64,000 nucleotides of DNA from positions 1,296,001-1,360,000 of the forward strand of contig NZ_AP023262.1 of the NCBI RefSeq assembly GCF_016756615.1. Direction: 5' to 3'. Made by a program: the position numbers and the translations under genes. Positions within the stretch are counted from its first letter, which is position 1. Each line of letters opens with the position of its first letter. Shown here one piece after another: positions 56,062 through 64,000 of the stretch. The DNA comes from Mesorhizobium sp. L-8-3 (GTDB taxonomy: Bacteria; Pseudomonadota; Alphaproteobacteria; Rhizobiales; Rhizobiaceae). Below the pieces are notes generated by a model. The model saw only the letters and a list, made by a program, of their open reading frames with translations. It was not told the DNA's origin and did not search any database.

Positions 56062-57906
56062 ATGGACCAGTCGATCTATCTCGTGACGCTGGTGGGCACG
56101 GCCCTTGTCCTTGCCGCCGCGTTTTCGAGCCTGATCGCCTTCCGTTTCGGCGCACCGCTTTTGCTCCTCTTCCTCGGTATCGGTCTGGCGACCGGCACCG
56201 ACGGGCTCGGCATCGAATTCGACAATGCCAGCTTCGCCTATTTCGTCGGCTCGCTCGCGCTCGCCGTGATCCTGTTCGACTCCGGCTTCGGAACGCCGGT
56301 CGCCGCCTTGCGCCAGGCGTCGCTGCCCGCCTTATCCCTTGCCACTTTCGGCGTCGTCATCACGACCCTGGCTTTCGGTGTTGCCGCCTACTATCTGACC
56401 GACCTCAACTGGCTGGAGTCGTTCCTGCTCGGCTCGGCCGTGGCGTCGACGGATGCGGCCGCCGTGTTCTTCCTTCTTCGCGCCGGCAACCTGCACATAC
56501 GCGACCGCGTGCGCTCCACCCTCGAGATCGAATCCGGCAGCAACGATCCGATCGCCATCTTTCTCACCATCACGCTCGTGGAAGTCATCGCCATCGGCGC
56601 CGATCCGGAAGCCGAGGTGCTGCTGCTCGATATCCTCGCCGGTTTCGTCATGCAGATGGGCATCGGCGCCGCGGTCGGCTTCCTGGGCGGCATGGCGATC
56701 GTCCGCCTGGTCGAGTGGCTCAACCTCGACCAGGGTCTGCTGCCGATCTTCGTGCTGACGCTGTCGCTGCTCGTCTTCGCCGGCGCCGGCGCTATCGGCG
56801 GCTCCGGTTTCCTGGCAGTCTATGTCGCCGGCCTCGTCGCCGGAAACTCGCAGATCCGCGCCGTCACCACGCTGAAACGTTTCCAGGACGGCATGAGCTG
56901 GCTCGCCCAGATCATCATGTTTCTGGTGCTCGGCCTGTTCGCCACTCCGTCGCAGTTCGGGTCGATCCTGCTGCCGGCGATCGTGCTCGGCTTGTTCCTG
57001 ATCCTGGTCGCCAGGCCGATGGCGGTCTGGCTCTGCCTCTTTCCGTTCAGCTACCCGCGCAACGAGACCGCTTTCATCTCCTGGGTCGGGCTACGCGGCG
57101 CGGTATCCATCCTTCTGGCGATCACGCCCCTGCTCGGCGGATTGGAGCACGGGCGGATGATCTTCAACACGGCCTTCATCATCGTGCTCGTATCTCTCGT
57201 CGTGCAGGGCTGGACGATCGGCCCGGTCGCCCGGCGCCTCGGTCTCATTGTGCCGGCGCGGCTCGGGCCGCTGAACAAGGTCGAGCTCGAGCTGCCCGGC
57301 TCGGCGCATCACGAGCTGCTCGCCTATACCGTGGTCCCCGGCAGTCCGGTGGCGCGGGGCCAGCGCATCCCAAGATGGGCGCGGCCGTCGCTGGTGGTGC
57401 GCGAGGGCCGCTCCATGCGTTTCCAGGATATGGGGCGCCTCGCCGCCGGCGATCATGTCTATATCTTCGTTCCTGACCGTTATCCCCGCTTGCTCGACCG
57501 GCTCTTCGCCAGCCGAGCCGAGGTCGATCCCGAGGACGAGGATTTCTTCGGCGCCTTCGCCATCGATCCGGCCCGGCCCGCCGAAGAGCTGACAGCCGCC
57601 TATGGCCCTGAATTGACGGAAGCCGAGCGCAAGCTCACCATCGAGGGGCTCATCAAGGAGCGGCTCGGCGGCCGGGCGGAATATGGCGACCGTGTCTCGC
57701 TCGGGCCGATCGAGTTGATCGTGCGCGACGTCGACGACAAGGGCCGCGTCACTGCGATCGGCCTGTCGGTCGAGCCCGCGGCCCCGCCGCCGGCGGTGCC
57801 GTTCTACCTCAGCGCGTCCGAGGCGCGCGACCGCCTGTGGGAGCTCTTTTCCCGCCTGCGCAAAAGGGCCCCGCGCAAATCGCAGCCGGCAAAGGACGAT
57901 GCTTGA
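56062..57906 (+). CDS. Potassium/proton antiporter, CvrA/NhaP2 type
   Basis: CPA1-like inner-membrane antiporter (614 aa). Twelve or so helices occupy the first 390 residues, with the family core VASTDAAAVFFLLR and SGSNDPIAIFLTITLVEV. Then come a TrkA_C/RCK_C domain (about 405-480) and a C-terminal transporter-associated CorC_HlyC domain (about 495-580), as in NhaP2. The ATG at 56062 has GAGGGGCG upstream; an in-frame start at 55996 is less good. Probably exports K+ (and perhaps Na+) for volume or pH control. Confidence 0.92.
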   Translation: MDQSIYLVTLVGTALVLAAAFSSLIAFRFGAPLLLLFLGIGLATGTDGLGIEFDNASFAYFVGSLALAVILFDSGFGTPVAALRQASLPALSLATFGVVITTLAFGVAAYYLTDLNWLESFLLGSAVASTDAAAVFFLLRAGNLHIRDRVRSTLEIESGSNDPIAIFLTITLVEVIAIGADPEAEVLLLDILAGFVMQMGIGAAVGFLGGMAIVRLVEWLNLDQGLLPIFVLTLSLLVFAGAGAIGGSGFLAVYVAGLVAGNSQIRAVTTLKRFQDGMSWLAQIIMFLVLGLFATPSQFGSILLPAIVLGLFLILVARPMAVWLCLFPFSYPRNETAFISWVGLRGAVSILLAITPLLGGLEHGRMIFNTAFIIVLVSLVVQGWTIGPVARRLGLIVPARLGPLNKVELELPGSAHHELLAYTVVPGSPVARGQRIPRWARPSLVVREGRSMRFQDMGRLAAGDHVYIFVPDRYPRLLDRLFASRAEVDPEDEDFFGAFAIDPARPAEELTAAYGPELTEAERKLTIEGLIKERLGGRAEYGDRVSLGPIELIVRDVDDKGRVTAIGLSVEPAAPPPAVPFYLSASEARDRLWELFSRLRKRAPRKSQPAKDDA

Positions 57907-57927
57907 TACCGATGGTCGACAGAGCGT

Positions 57928-57953
57928 TGGAGCGCGCGACCGCGTGGCCCACG
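57928..57953. repeat. 26-bp repeat, copy A
   Basis: Identical 26 bases (starts TGGAGCGCGCGACCGCG) also at 61278-61303, in the same orientation; the flanks differ. The two copies bracket the pgk - fbaB - SGNH hydrolase segment. Confidence 0.8.
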
Positions 57954-58054
57954 ACCGCTGGTGAGGCCTCCATCATTCTTTCTTGCATCGCGGGGCCACC
58001 GCGTTAAGGTCCCGCGGATTTCTCCAGCCAGTTCTCAAGAAGAGGGATGACGCG

Positions 58055-59251
58055 ATGGCAGGGTTCAGGACGCTCGACGCGATCGGCGATGTGAAGGGCA
58101 AGCGCGTGCTCGTCCGGGTCGATCTCAACGTCCCGGTCGCCGACGGCAAGGTCACCGACGCGACCCGAATCGAGCGCGTGGCGCCGACCATTACCGAGCT
58201 CGCCGACAAGGGCGCCAGGGTCGTCCTGCTCGCCCATTTCGGCCGGCCGAAGGACGGGCCGGCGCCGGAATTCTCGCTGGAGCCGATCGCGCGGGCCACG
58301 TCCGAGGTCATCGACCGTCCCGTCGACTTCGCGGCCGACTGCATCGGGGACAAGGCGGCTGCCGCCGTCGGCGCCTTGAAGGACGGCGAGATCCTGCTGC
58401 TCGAGAACACCCGCTTCCACAAGGGCGAGGAGAAGAACGATCCGGCCTTCACTGAGGCGCTCGCCGTCAATGGCGACATCTTCGTCAACGACGCCTTCTC
58501 GGCCGCGCATCGCGCCCATGCCTCGACCGAAGGCCTGGCCAGGCTTCTGCCGGCCTGCGCGGGCCGCACGATGCAGGCCGAGCTCGAGGCGCTGGAGCAA
58601 GGACTCGGCAGCCCGGTGCGCCCTGTTGTCGCCATCGTCGGCGGGGCGAAGGTCTCGACCAAGATCGACCTCCTGATGAACCTGGTGAAGAAGGTCGATG
58701 CGCTGGTCATCGGCGGCGGCATGGCCAACACCTTTCTTGCTGCGCGCGGCACGTCCGTCGGCAAGTCGCTCTGCGAGCACGATCTCGCCCGCACCGCCAG
58801 GCAGATCATGATCGAGGCGGCGACCGCGGGCTGCGCCATCATCCTGCCGTCCGACGCCGTGATAGCCCGGGAATTCAAGGCGGGTGCGGCCAACGAGGTG
58901 GTGCCGGTCGACAAGGTGCCCGAGGATGCGATGATCCTCGATGTCGGGCCGAAGACGATCGAAACCGTCACGCAGTGGATCGACCGGGCCAGGACCGTGG
59001 TGTGGAACGGGCCGCTCGGCGCCTTCGAGATCGAGCCCTTCGACAAGGCGACGGTGTCGGCCGCGCGGCATGCGGCACAGCGTACGCGCGAGGGCACGCT
59101 GGTGTCGGTCGCCGGTGGCGGCGACACGGTTGCCGCGCTCAACCACGCCGGTGTCGCCGACGACTTCACCTATGTCTCGACGGCCGGCGGCGCTTTCCTG
59201 GAATGGATGGAGGGCAAGGAATTGCCTGGTGTCGAGGTGTTGAAAGCATAA
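58055..59251 (+). CDS. pgk: Phosphoglycerate kinase
   Basis: Interconverts 1,3-bisphosphoglycerate and 3-phosphoglycerate, making or using ATP, in the cytosol (398 aa). N-terminal substrate site [18 protein letters not shown] and HFGRPKDG; C-terminal nucleotide loop [22 protein letters not shown] ending [15 protein letters not shown] chose the ATG at 58055 (AGAGGG upstream) over the frame from 57983. It is followed by the class I aldolase. No gap gene is present in the window. Confidence 0.98.
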   Translation: MAGFRTLDAIGDVKGKRVLVRVDLNVPVADGKVTDATRIERVAPTITELADKGARVVLLAHFGRPKDGPAPEFSLEPIARATSEVIDRPVDFAADCIGDKAAAAVGALKDGEILLLENTRFHKGEEKNDPAFTEALAVNGDIFVNDAFSAAHRAHASTEGLARLLPACAGRTMQAELEALEQGLGSPVRPVVAIVGGAKVSTKIDLLMNLVKKVDALVIGGGMANTFLAARGTSVGKSLCEHDLARTARQIMIEAATAGCAIILPSDAVIAREFKAGAANEVVPVDKVPEDAMILDVGPKTIETVTQWIDRARTVVWNGPLGAFEIEPFDKATVSAARHAAQRTREGTLVSVAGGGDTVAALNHAGVADDFTYVSTAGGAFLEWMEGKELPGVEVLKA

Positions 59252-59284
59252 ACTCCGGCTCCACGGTGCCAGTCTTGGATCACT

Positions 59285-59315
59285 CGAATCGATTGTAATT
59301 CTTTCAATCGATTCG
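59285..59315. promoter_or_regulatory. Perfect long inverted repeat upstream of the aldolase gene
   Basis: CGAATCGATTG and CAATCGATTCG, perfect 11-bp arms with a 9-base AT-rich spacer; each arm contains the palindrome AATCGATT, whose centres are 19 bases apart. 73 bases upstream of the aldolase start in an AT-rich patch. Best read as a regulator site; no T run follows, so a terminator is unlikely. Confidence 0.65.
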
Positions 59316-59388
59316 ACTGTTCGCGCGGCATTTCGTCCGCAATTCTGTTCTGCTATGCGCCTGATGGACGCTGAAACAGGAGAAGAAG

Positions 59389-60414
59389 ATGAGCGAACGT
59401 CTTGAAGACATCGCCGCGGCGATGGTTGCCGACGGCAAGGGCATTCTGGCGGCCGACGAAAGCTCCGGAACGATCAAGAAGCGCTTCGACGCGATCGGCG
59501 TGGAATCGACCGCCGACAACCGCCGCGACTATCGCGAGATGCTGTTCCGCGCCACCGACGCCATGAAGAACAACATCTCCGGCGTCATCCTCTATGACGA
59601 GACGATCCGCCAGAAGGCCGCCGACGGCACGCCGCTGGTCGATCTGATCAAGGCCACGGGCGCTATCCCCGGCATCAAGGTCGACCAGGGCGCCAAGCCC
59701 CTGGCCGGTTTCCCCGGCGACACCGTCACCGAAGGTCTCGACGGCCTGCGCGAGCGTCTCGCCGAATATTATGGTCTCGGCGCGCGCTTCGCCAAATGGC
59801 GGGCAGTGATCGACATCGACGTCGGCGCCAACGTGCCCTCGGCCACCTCGATCGCCGCCAACTGCCATGCGCTGGCCCGCTATGCCGCGCTCTGCCAGGA
59901 AGCGAAGATCGTGCCGATCGTCGAGCCGGAGGTGCTGATGGATGGCGCCCACGACATCGACACCTGCTACGACGTCACAAGGGCGACGCTGATGAAGCTC
60001 TACGAAGAGCTCTACGCCGCCCGCGTCGTGCTCGAAGGCACGGTACTGAAGCCCAACATGATCATATCGGGCAAGAAGTCGGGCAAGAAGGACAGCCCCG
60101 AGCAAGTGGCCGAGAAGACCATCCGCGTCTTCCGCGAGACGGTCCCGGTCGCTGTGCCCGGCATCGCCTTCCTGTCGGGCGGCCAGTCCGACGAGGAGGC
60201 GACCGCCAACCTCAACGCCATCAACGCCATCGGCCCGCATCCCTGGAAGCTGACCTTCTCCTATGGCCGCGCCCTGCAGGCCGCACCGCAGAAGGCCTGG
60301 TCGGGCAAGGCCGAGAATGTGCCTGCCGGGCAGCGCGCTTTCGCGCACCGCGCGCAAATGAACGGCCTGGCCGCGCTCGGCAAGTGGCAGGAGAGCCTCG
60401 AAAAGGCCGCCTGA
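59389..60414 (+). CDS. fbaB: Fructose-bisphosphate aldolase class I
   Basis: Schiff-base aldolase cleaving fructose 1,6-bisphosphate in glycolysis or making it in gluconeogenesis (341 aa). Start region GKGILAADESSGTIKKRF, substrate site WRAVIDID, VPIVEPEVLMDG, and the Schiff-base Lys221 in GTVLKPNMI; FLSGGQSDEEAT follows. This is the eukaryotic-like class I form typical of rhizobia, so it needs no metal. Ribosome site AGGAGAAG. The gene name follows rhizobial usage. Confidence 0.95.
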   Translation: MSERLEDIAAAMVADGKGILAADESSGTIKKRFDAIGVESTADNRRDYREMLFRATDAMKNNISGVILYDETIRQKAADGTPLVDLIKATGAIPGIKVDQGAKPLAGFPGDTVTEGLDGLRERLAEYYGLGARFAKWRAVIDIDVGANVPSATSIAANCHALARYAALCQEAKIVPIVEPEVLMDGAHDIDTCYDVTRATLMKLYEELYAARVVLEGTVLKPNMIISGKKSGKKDSPEQVAEKTIRVFRETVPVAVPGIAFLSGGQSDEEATANLNAINAIGPHPWKLTFSYGRALQAAPQKAWSGKAENVPAGQRAFAHRAQMNGLAALGKWQESLEKAA

Positions 60415-60437
60415 TCGCCTCCGAATGTTTCGAAAGA

Positions 60438-60468
60438 GAAAGCCCCGCACCGCCGGGGCTTTTTCTTT
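60438..60468 (+). terminator. Rho-independent terminator after fbaB
   Basis: AGCCCCG-CACCGC-CGGGGCT (60441-60460) followed by TTTTCTTT, preceded by a run of A that can extend the stem. A strong classical terminator 24 bases after the aldolase stop. Confidence 0.88.
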
Positions 60469-60494
60469 AGCGGTACCAGCCCTATGAAACCGCT

Positions 60495-61220
60495 ATGTTC
60501 CGTTTGTCTGGAATCCTAACTTGGCTGGCTTTCCCCGCCTATGTCTGGCAGGGGCTCGGCGTCCGCCGCCGCACCGAGCGCATGCTGCCGGCCGAAGGGC
60601 CGGTGATGCACCAGGTCGAAGGCGACGAGCCACCGCTGTCATTGCTGGTACTGGGTGATTCGTCCGCCGCCTCGGTCGGTATCGGCCGGTCGGAGGATGG
60701 GCTCGCCCATCAGCTCTCGCTGATTCTTGTTGAACGCACCGGCCGCGCCGTGCGCTGGCGCGCAGCCGGATTCAACTCCGCCACCGCCGGGCAGATCCGC
60801 GACCACGTCCTGCCAAATCTTTCTGCCGATCCCTGGACCCATATCGTGCTGTCGGTCGGCACAAACGACACCAAGAATTTCCACACCGTGTCGCGTTTCA
60901 AGAAAGAATTTGGCGGATTGCTCTATGCGTTGCGCGCCAAATGGCCGGAAGCGCGGGTGGTCTGGTCGCCGGTGGTGGAGTTCACCCGCGTCCCGGCCTT
61001 GCCGCCGCTGCTCGGACGCATCCTTGAGATCCGTGCCGGCGAGATCAACCGCATGGGCGCGCGGCTGTGCCATGAACGCGGCGCCGTGCCGGCCTCGCGG
61101 CTGCCAATCCTCGATCCGCAGGCCGGCTTCTCGACCGATGGTTTCCACGCTTCGGCAGCCGGTTATCGCGCCTGGGCCGAGCACATAGCGGATCTCGTCT
61201 TGGCCGAACGTCTGGAGTAA
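60495..61220 (+). CDS. SGNH/GDSL family hydrolase
   Basis: Ester hydrolase of 241 aa. Blocks are I: LLVLGDSSAASVG (nucleophile Ser in GDS), III: LSVGTNDTKNF and V: STDGFHASAAGY (Asp-x-x-His pair). A short hydrophobic stretch near residues 5-22 could anchor it to the membrane or be a signal sequence, so it may act in the periplasm on an acylated glycan or lipid. It begins 26 bases after the fbaB terminator. Confidence 0.88.
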   Translation: MFRLSGILTWLAFPAYVWQGLGVRRRTERMLPAEGPVMHQVEGDEPPLSLLVLGDSSAASVGIGRSEDGLAHQLSLILVERTGRAVRWRAAGFNSATAGQIRDHVLPNLSADPWTHIVLSVGTNDTKNFHTVSRFKKEFGGLLYALRAKWPEARVVWSPVVEFTRVPALPPLLGRILEIRAGEINRMGARLCHERGAVPASRLPILDPQAGFSTDGFHASAAGYRAWAEHIADLVLAERLE

Positions 61221-61277
61221 GACGCCGGCTCTGCCGGGCAACACCTCGGTCTACCAGCGGTCGATGAAATCGACTGC

Positions 61278-61303
61278 TGGAGCGCGCGACCGCGTGGCCC
61301 ACG
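61278..61303. repeat. 26-bp repeat, copy B
   Basis: Second copy of the 26-bp sequence found at 57928-57953, here directly next to the RIME-like repeat that starts at 61321. Confidence 0.8.
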
Positions 61304-61320
61304 CCTGTTGGCGCGAAAGC

Positions 61321-61422
61321 TACCGCATCGGCCCGAAAATCGTGCACGATTTTCGGAAAGCACGATGCGTTGGCTCAAAGTGCTGGAGCGTCCTTTGCGC
61401 GTCCAAACGGACGCGCGGCGCT
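61321..61422 (+). repeat. RIME-like 102-bp palindromic repeat, copy 1
   Basis: Contains two hairpins: CGAAAATCG-TGCA-CGATTTTCG (61334-61355) and GCGCGTCC-AAAC-GGACGCGC (61397-61416). It matches copy 2 (opposite orientation) at 90 of 102 positions; all differences lie in hairpin loops or the linker, none in a stem. Size and two-palindrome layout resemble the rhizobial intergenic mosaic elements. Confidence 0.85.
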
Positions 61423-61464
61423 TCAATCGGCCCGGATGGGCCGCGCCGGCGTCTGAAGCCCACG

Positions 61465-61626
61465 CTATTGAGCGTGGCTGAGGATGACGGTCAGCGAAAT
61501 CGCGCCGAGCGCCAATACGGCGAGTTTCCAGAAATCGCGGCGCTGCCTGAGACCTGGCAGGCCGAGCGGCTTGATCAGCTGCACGGCCATCAACGCGAGG
61601 ATAAGCAGGGAAAGGGCCTTGGTCAT
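61465..61626 (-). CDS. Small hydrophobic membrane protein (53 aa)
   Basis: Short gene on the minus strand with two probable transmembrane helices: MTKALSLLILALMAVQLIKP, then a charged loop (LRQRRDFWKL) and a second hydrophobic stretch (AVLALGAISLTVIL). The topology suggests an inner-membrane mini-protein, and I believe close relatives occur in other rhizobia, but no function is known to me. It has no strong ribosome site. It is enclosed by the inverted RIME-like repeats and ends before copy 1. Confidence 0.6.
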   Translation of the reverse strand: MTKALSLLILALMAVQLIKPLGLPGLRQRRDFWKLAVLALGAISLTVILSHAQ

Positions 61627-61743
61627 GAGGCCATTGAGCAGGCCGGCTCGCTCCTGTCAAAGCGGAGATGAGGAATTTCGCACGACGGGCTCGTCATAAA
61701 GTCAGATGGACGCGCGCGGGGGGAGGTGGCTAAAACGGCATAG

Positions 61744-61845
61744 AGCGCCGCGCGTCCACTTGGACGCGCAAAGGACGCTCTATAGCTTTGGGTCGACGCA
61801 TCGTGCTTTCCGAAAATCGCATACGATTTTCGGGCCGATGCGGTA
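61744..61845 (-). repeat. RIME-like 102-bp palindromic repeat, copy 2 (inverted)
   Basis: Reverse-complement copy of 61321-61422. Hairpins at 61750-61769 (loop ACTT) and 61811-61832 (loop CATA). It lies 44 bases upstream of the propionate-CoA ligase start. Confidence 0.85.
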
Positions 61846-61888
61846 GACGAATGCCGCTTGGGCCAATGTTCCTGGGGAGGGTGACATC

Positions 61889-63796
61889 ATGGCGTCCCGC
61901 TATCACGAAGTTTATGCCGGCTGGCAAAGCGATCCGGAAGGTTTCTGGGCGAAGGCGGCGGAGGATATCGACTGGTTCCGGCGCTGGGACAAGGTCTTCG
62001 ACGCGCCGGCCGGCGTCTATGGGCACTGGTTCGCCGGTGCCGAATGCAACACCTGCTTCAACGCCGTCGATCGTCATGTCGAGGGCGGCCGCGCCGATCA
62101 GATCGCGCTGGTCCATGACAGTGCCGTCACCGGCACCATGACGCGTTTCACCTATGCCGAGCTGAAGGCCGAGATCGTGGCGCTCGCCGCGGTGTTGGCC
62201 AAGCTCGGCGTGGAGAAGGGTGACCGCGTCATCATCTATATGCCCATGGTGGCGGAGGCCGCGATCGCCATGCTGGCCTGCGCCCGGCTCGGTGCCGTGC
62301 ATTCGGTCGTGTTCGGCGGCTTTGCCGCCAAGGAGCTCGCCACCCGCATCGACGATGCCCGCCCGAAGCTCATCATCTCCGCGTCCTGCGGCCTGGAGCC
62401 CGGCCGGGTGGTCGCCTACAAACCCCTGCTCGACGGCGCCATCGACCTCGCCGGCCACAAACCCGCCAGCTGCCTCATCCTGCAGCGGCCGCAGCTTGCC
62501 TGCGACACTGTCCCCGGCCGCGACATCGACTATGCCGATGCGGTGAGCGCGGCCAAGGCCTCCGGAACCGACGTGCCATGCGTGCCCGTTGCCGCGACCG
62601 ATCCGCTTTACGTGCTCTATACGTCGGGAACGACCGGCCAGCCAAAGGGTGTGGTGCGCGACAATGGCGGGCATATGGTGGCGCTCAAATGGTCGATGCA
62701 GAACGAATTCGGCGTCGCACCGGGCGAGGTGTTCTGGGCCGCGTCCGATGTCGGCTGGGTGGTCGGCCATTCCTATATCGTCTATGCCCCGCTCCTGCAT
62801 GGCTGCACCACGATCCTGTTCGAGGGCAAGCCGGTCGGCACGCCCGATGCCGGCACCTTTTGGCGGGTGATCGCCGACCATGGCGTAGTGGCCCTGTTCA
62901 CCGCGCCGACCGCATTCCGCGCCATCAAGAAGGAAGACCCCAAGGGCGAGTTCGTCAGCAAACATGATCTGTCCCGGTTCCGCACTCTCTTCCTGGCGGG
63001 CGAACGGGCCGACCCCGAAACCATCAGATGGGCCGAGCAGAAGCTCGGCGTGCCCGTGATCGATCATTGGTGGCAGACGGAGACTGGCCACCCGATCAGC
63101 CAGAATCCGGTAGGGCTCGGCATGTTGCCTGTGAAATACGGTTCGCCCTGCGTGCCGATGCCCGGTTTCGATGTGCGGGTGCTCGACGATGCCGGCCATG
63201 AGGTGGCGCGCAATACACTCGGCAATGTCGTCCTGAAGTTGCCTTTGCCGCCCGGCTGCCTGCCCACTCTGTGGAATGCCGACAAGCGGTTCCACGACGC
63301 CTATCTCGCGGAGTTCCCCGGCTACTACAAGACCGCGGATGCCGGCTATGTCGATGACGACGGTTATCTCTTCATCATGGCGCGCACCGACGACATCATC
63401 AATGTCGCCGGGCACCGCCTGTCGACCGGGGCGATGGAGGAGGTGCTGGCCGAGCATCCCGATGTCGCCGAATGCGCGGTCATCGGTATCGCCGATGCGA
63501 TGAAGGGGCAGATCCCCTGCGGCTTCGTGGTGCTGAACTCAGGCGTGACGCGCGACATCGCCGAAATCGAGCGCGAAGTGGTGGCCTTGGTGCGCGAGCG
63601 AATCGGTCCCGTCGCCGCGTTCAAGCTGGTGGTGACGATCAAGCGGCTGCCGAAGACCCGATCGGGCAAGATCCTGCGCGGTACCATGCAGAAGATCGCC
63701 GACAAGGAGGCTTGGGCGATGCCGGCCACCATCGACGATCCGGCTATTCTCGACGAGATCACGCAGGCCTTGGCTACGCGCGGCATCGGCGTCTGA
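61889..63796 (+). CDS. prpE: Propionate-CoA ligase (acetyl-CoA synthetase family)
   Basis: ATP-dependent ligase forming propionyl-CoA (or a related short acyl-CoA) with AMP and pyrophosphate (635 aa). P-loop LYTSGTTGQPKGVVRDNGGH near residues 243-262; the K-G-V-x-R-D-N-G-G-H wording is of the PrpE type. Other motifs: ASDVGWVVGHSYIVYAPL, DHWWQTETGHPIS and C-terminal PKTRSGKILRGTMQKIA with the catalytic, acetylation-prone Lys. Start ATG at 61889. Propionyl-CoA would feed the methylmalonyl-CoA or methylcitrate pathway, neither of which is encoded here. Confidence 0.95.
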   Translation: MASRYHEVYAGWQSDPEGFWAKAAEDIDWFRRWDKVFDAPAGVYGHWFAGAECNTCFNAVDRHVEGGRADQIALVHDSAVTGTMTRFTYAELKAEIVALAAVLAKLGVEKGDRVIIYMPMVAEAAIAMLACARLGAVHSVVFGGFAAKELATRIDDARPKLIISASCGLEPGRVVAYKPLLDGAIDLAGHKPASCLILQRPQLACDTVPGRDIDYADAVSAAKASGTDVPCVPVAATDPLYVLYTSGTTGQPKGVVRDNGGHMVALKWSMQNEFGVAPGEVFWAASDVGWVVGHSYIVYAPLLHGCTTILFEGKPVGTPDAGTFWRVIADHGVVALFTAPTAFRAIKKEDPKGEFVSKHDLSRFRTLFLAGERADPETIRWAEQKLGVPVIDHWWQTETGHPISQNPVGLGMLPVKYGSPCVPMPGFDVRVLDDAGHEVARNTLGNVVLKLPLPPGCLPTLWNADKRFHDAYLAEFPGYYKTADAGYVDDDGYLFIMARTDDIINVAGHRLSTGAMEEVLAEHPDVAECAVIGIADAMKGQIPCGFVVLNSGVTRDIAEIEREVVALVRERIGPVAAFKLVVTIKRLPKTRSGKILRGTMQKIADKEAWAMPATIDDPAILDEITQALATRGIGV

Positions 63797-63990
63797 TCCG
63801 CGCCGGCCCTGCCCTCTCCAGCCTGTCCGGGCTTCATTTGGTTAACGGGCCTGCTTTCCTGTCCGCCTGGTATGTCGTTGTAGGGATTCGTGTTTTCGGG
63901 CTGGTTTTGGGGTTTGGATGGAAACTGGTCGGGTTACGAAGGGTTAAGGGGGTATCGTCGCAAAAAGTTCAAAAAAGGGAGAAATGGTTG

Positions 63991-63996
63991 TTGACA
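63991..63996 (+). promoter_or_regulatory. Strong -35 box with A-rich UP-like tract at the right edge
   Basis: TTGACA at 63991-63996, preceded by AAAAAGTTCAAAAAAGGGAG (63962-63981). Rhizobial rRNA operons begin with a closely similar A-rich tract and TTGACA; the -10 box would fall outside the window. The 63797-63960 region before it has no gene and is unusually rich in G and T on this strand. Confidence 0.55.
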
Positions 63997-64000
63997 GTCT

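Noticed and set aside
61321..61845. Composite transposon or MITE pair
   Set aside because: The inverted copies lack a transposase, target-site duplications and terminal repeats; structure resembles intergenic mosaic elements instead.
61730..63457. 575-codon minus-strand frame opposite prpE
   Set aside because: Antisense to a complete acyl-CoA synthetase and without motifs.

Overview
The window is GC-rich chromosomal DNA from an alphaproteobacterium, almost certainly Hyphomicrobiales (Rhizobiales) and closest in style to Mesorhizobium, Aminobacter or other Phyllobacteriaceae. This is inferred from the gene order ffh - chorismate mutase - rpsP, the pgk - class I aldolase pair, the many ABC importers with LacI, GntR or IclR regulators, and a pair of RIME-like palindromic repeats. 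No tRNA, rRNA, CRISPR array, insertion sequence or integrase was seen. The right edge looks like the start of a very strong promoter.

Layout. 1-4.1 kb: an IclR regulator and a fused hydantoinase A/B gene (cut by the left edge), preceded by an overlapping palindromic operator. 4.1-6.6 kb: two divergent M20 amidohydrolases. 6.7-12.3 kb: a tightly packed five-gene glycan operon with four glycosyltransferases and a polysaccharide deacetylase. 12.5-15.6 kb: a lone secreted sulfatase with a long, lower-GC upstream region carrying a 14-bp tandem repeat. 15.6-22.6 kb: a molybdenum hydroxylase operon (FAD, 2Fe-2S and a cleanly split molybdopterin subunit) with an EthD-like protein, a MoxR ATPase, a VWA protein and an amidohydrolase; a GntR regulator diverges from it. 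23.5-31.6 kb: an amidase and LacI regulator facing a complete peptide-type ABC importer (two permeases, two ATPases, binding protein). 31.8-36 kb: a class III nucleotide cyclase with cysteine pairs, an acyl-CoA synthetase and an aldehyde dehydrogenase. 34.5-44.2 kb: a nucleoside-type salvage operon running GntR, BMP lipoprotein-like binding protein, ATPase, two permeases, cysteine hydrolase, PfkB kinase, nucleoside phosphorylase, SIS isomerase, aldehyde dehydrogenase. 44.4-49.5 kb: an RND efflux pump and adaptor with a divergent TetR gene. 49.7-52.1 kb: ffh, chorismate mutase and rpsP, followed directly by a terminator rather than by rimM-trmD. 52.2-57.9 kb: an exported alpha/beta hydrolase, a GGDEF-EAL protein and a cation/proton antiporter. 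58-61.2 kb: pgk, class I aldolase and an SGNH hydrolase. 61.3-61.9 kb: inverted RIME-like repeats around a 53-residue membrane protein gene. 61.9-63.8 kb: propionate-CoA ligase.

How it fits together. Most of the first 44 kb is a series of self-contained catabolic modules, each with an importer or oxidoreductase, hydrolases and its own regulator whose likely operator can be seen next to the regulator gene. The last 20 kb is mostly housekeeping. The least conventional systems are the split molybdenum hydroxylase operon with MoxR/VWA helpers, the nucleoside salvage operon combining phosphorylase, sugar kinase, isomerase and dehydrogenase, and the five-gene glycan operon. All functional assignments come from reading motifs in the translated sequence; no database search was run.
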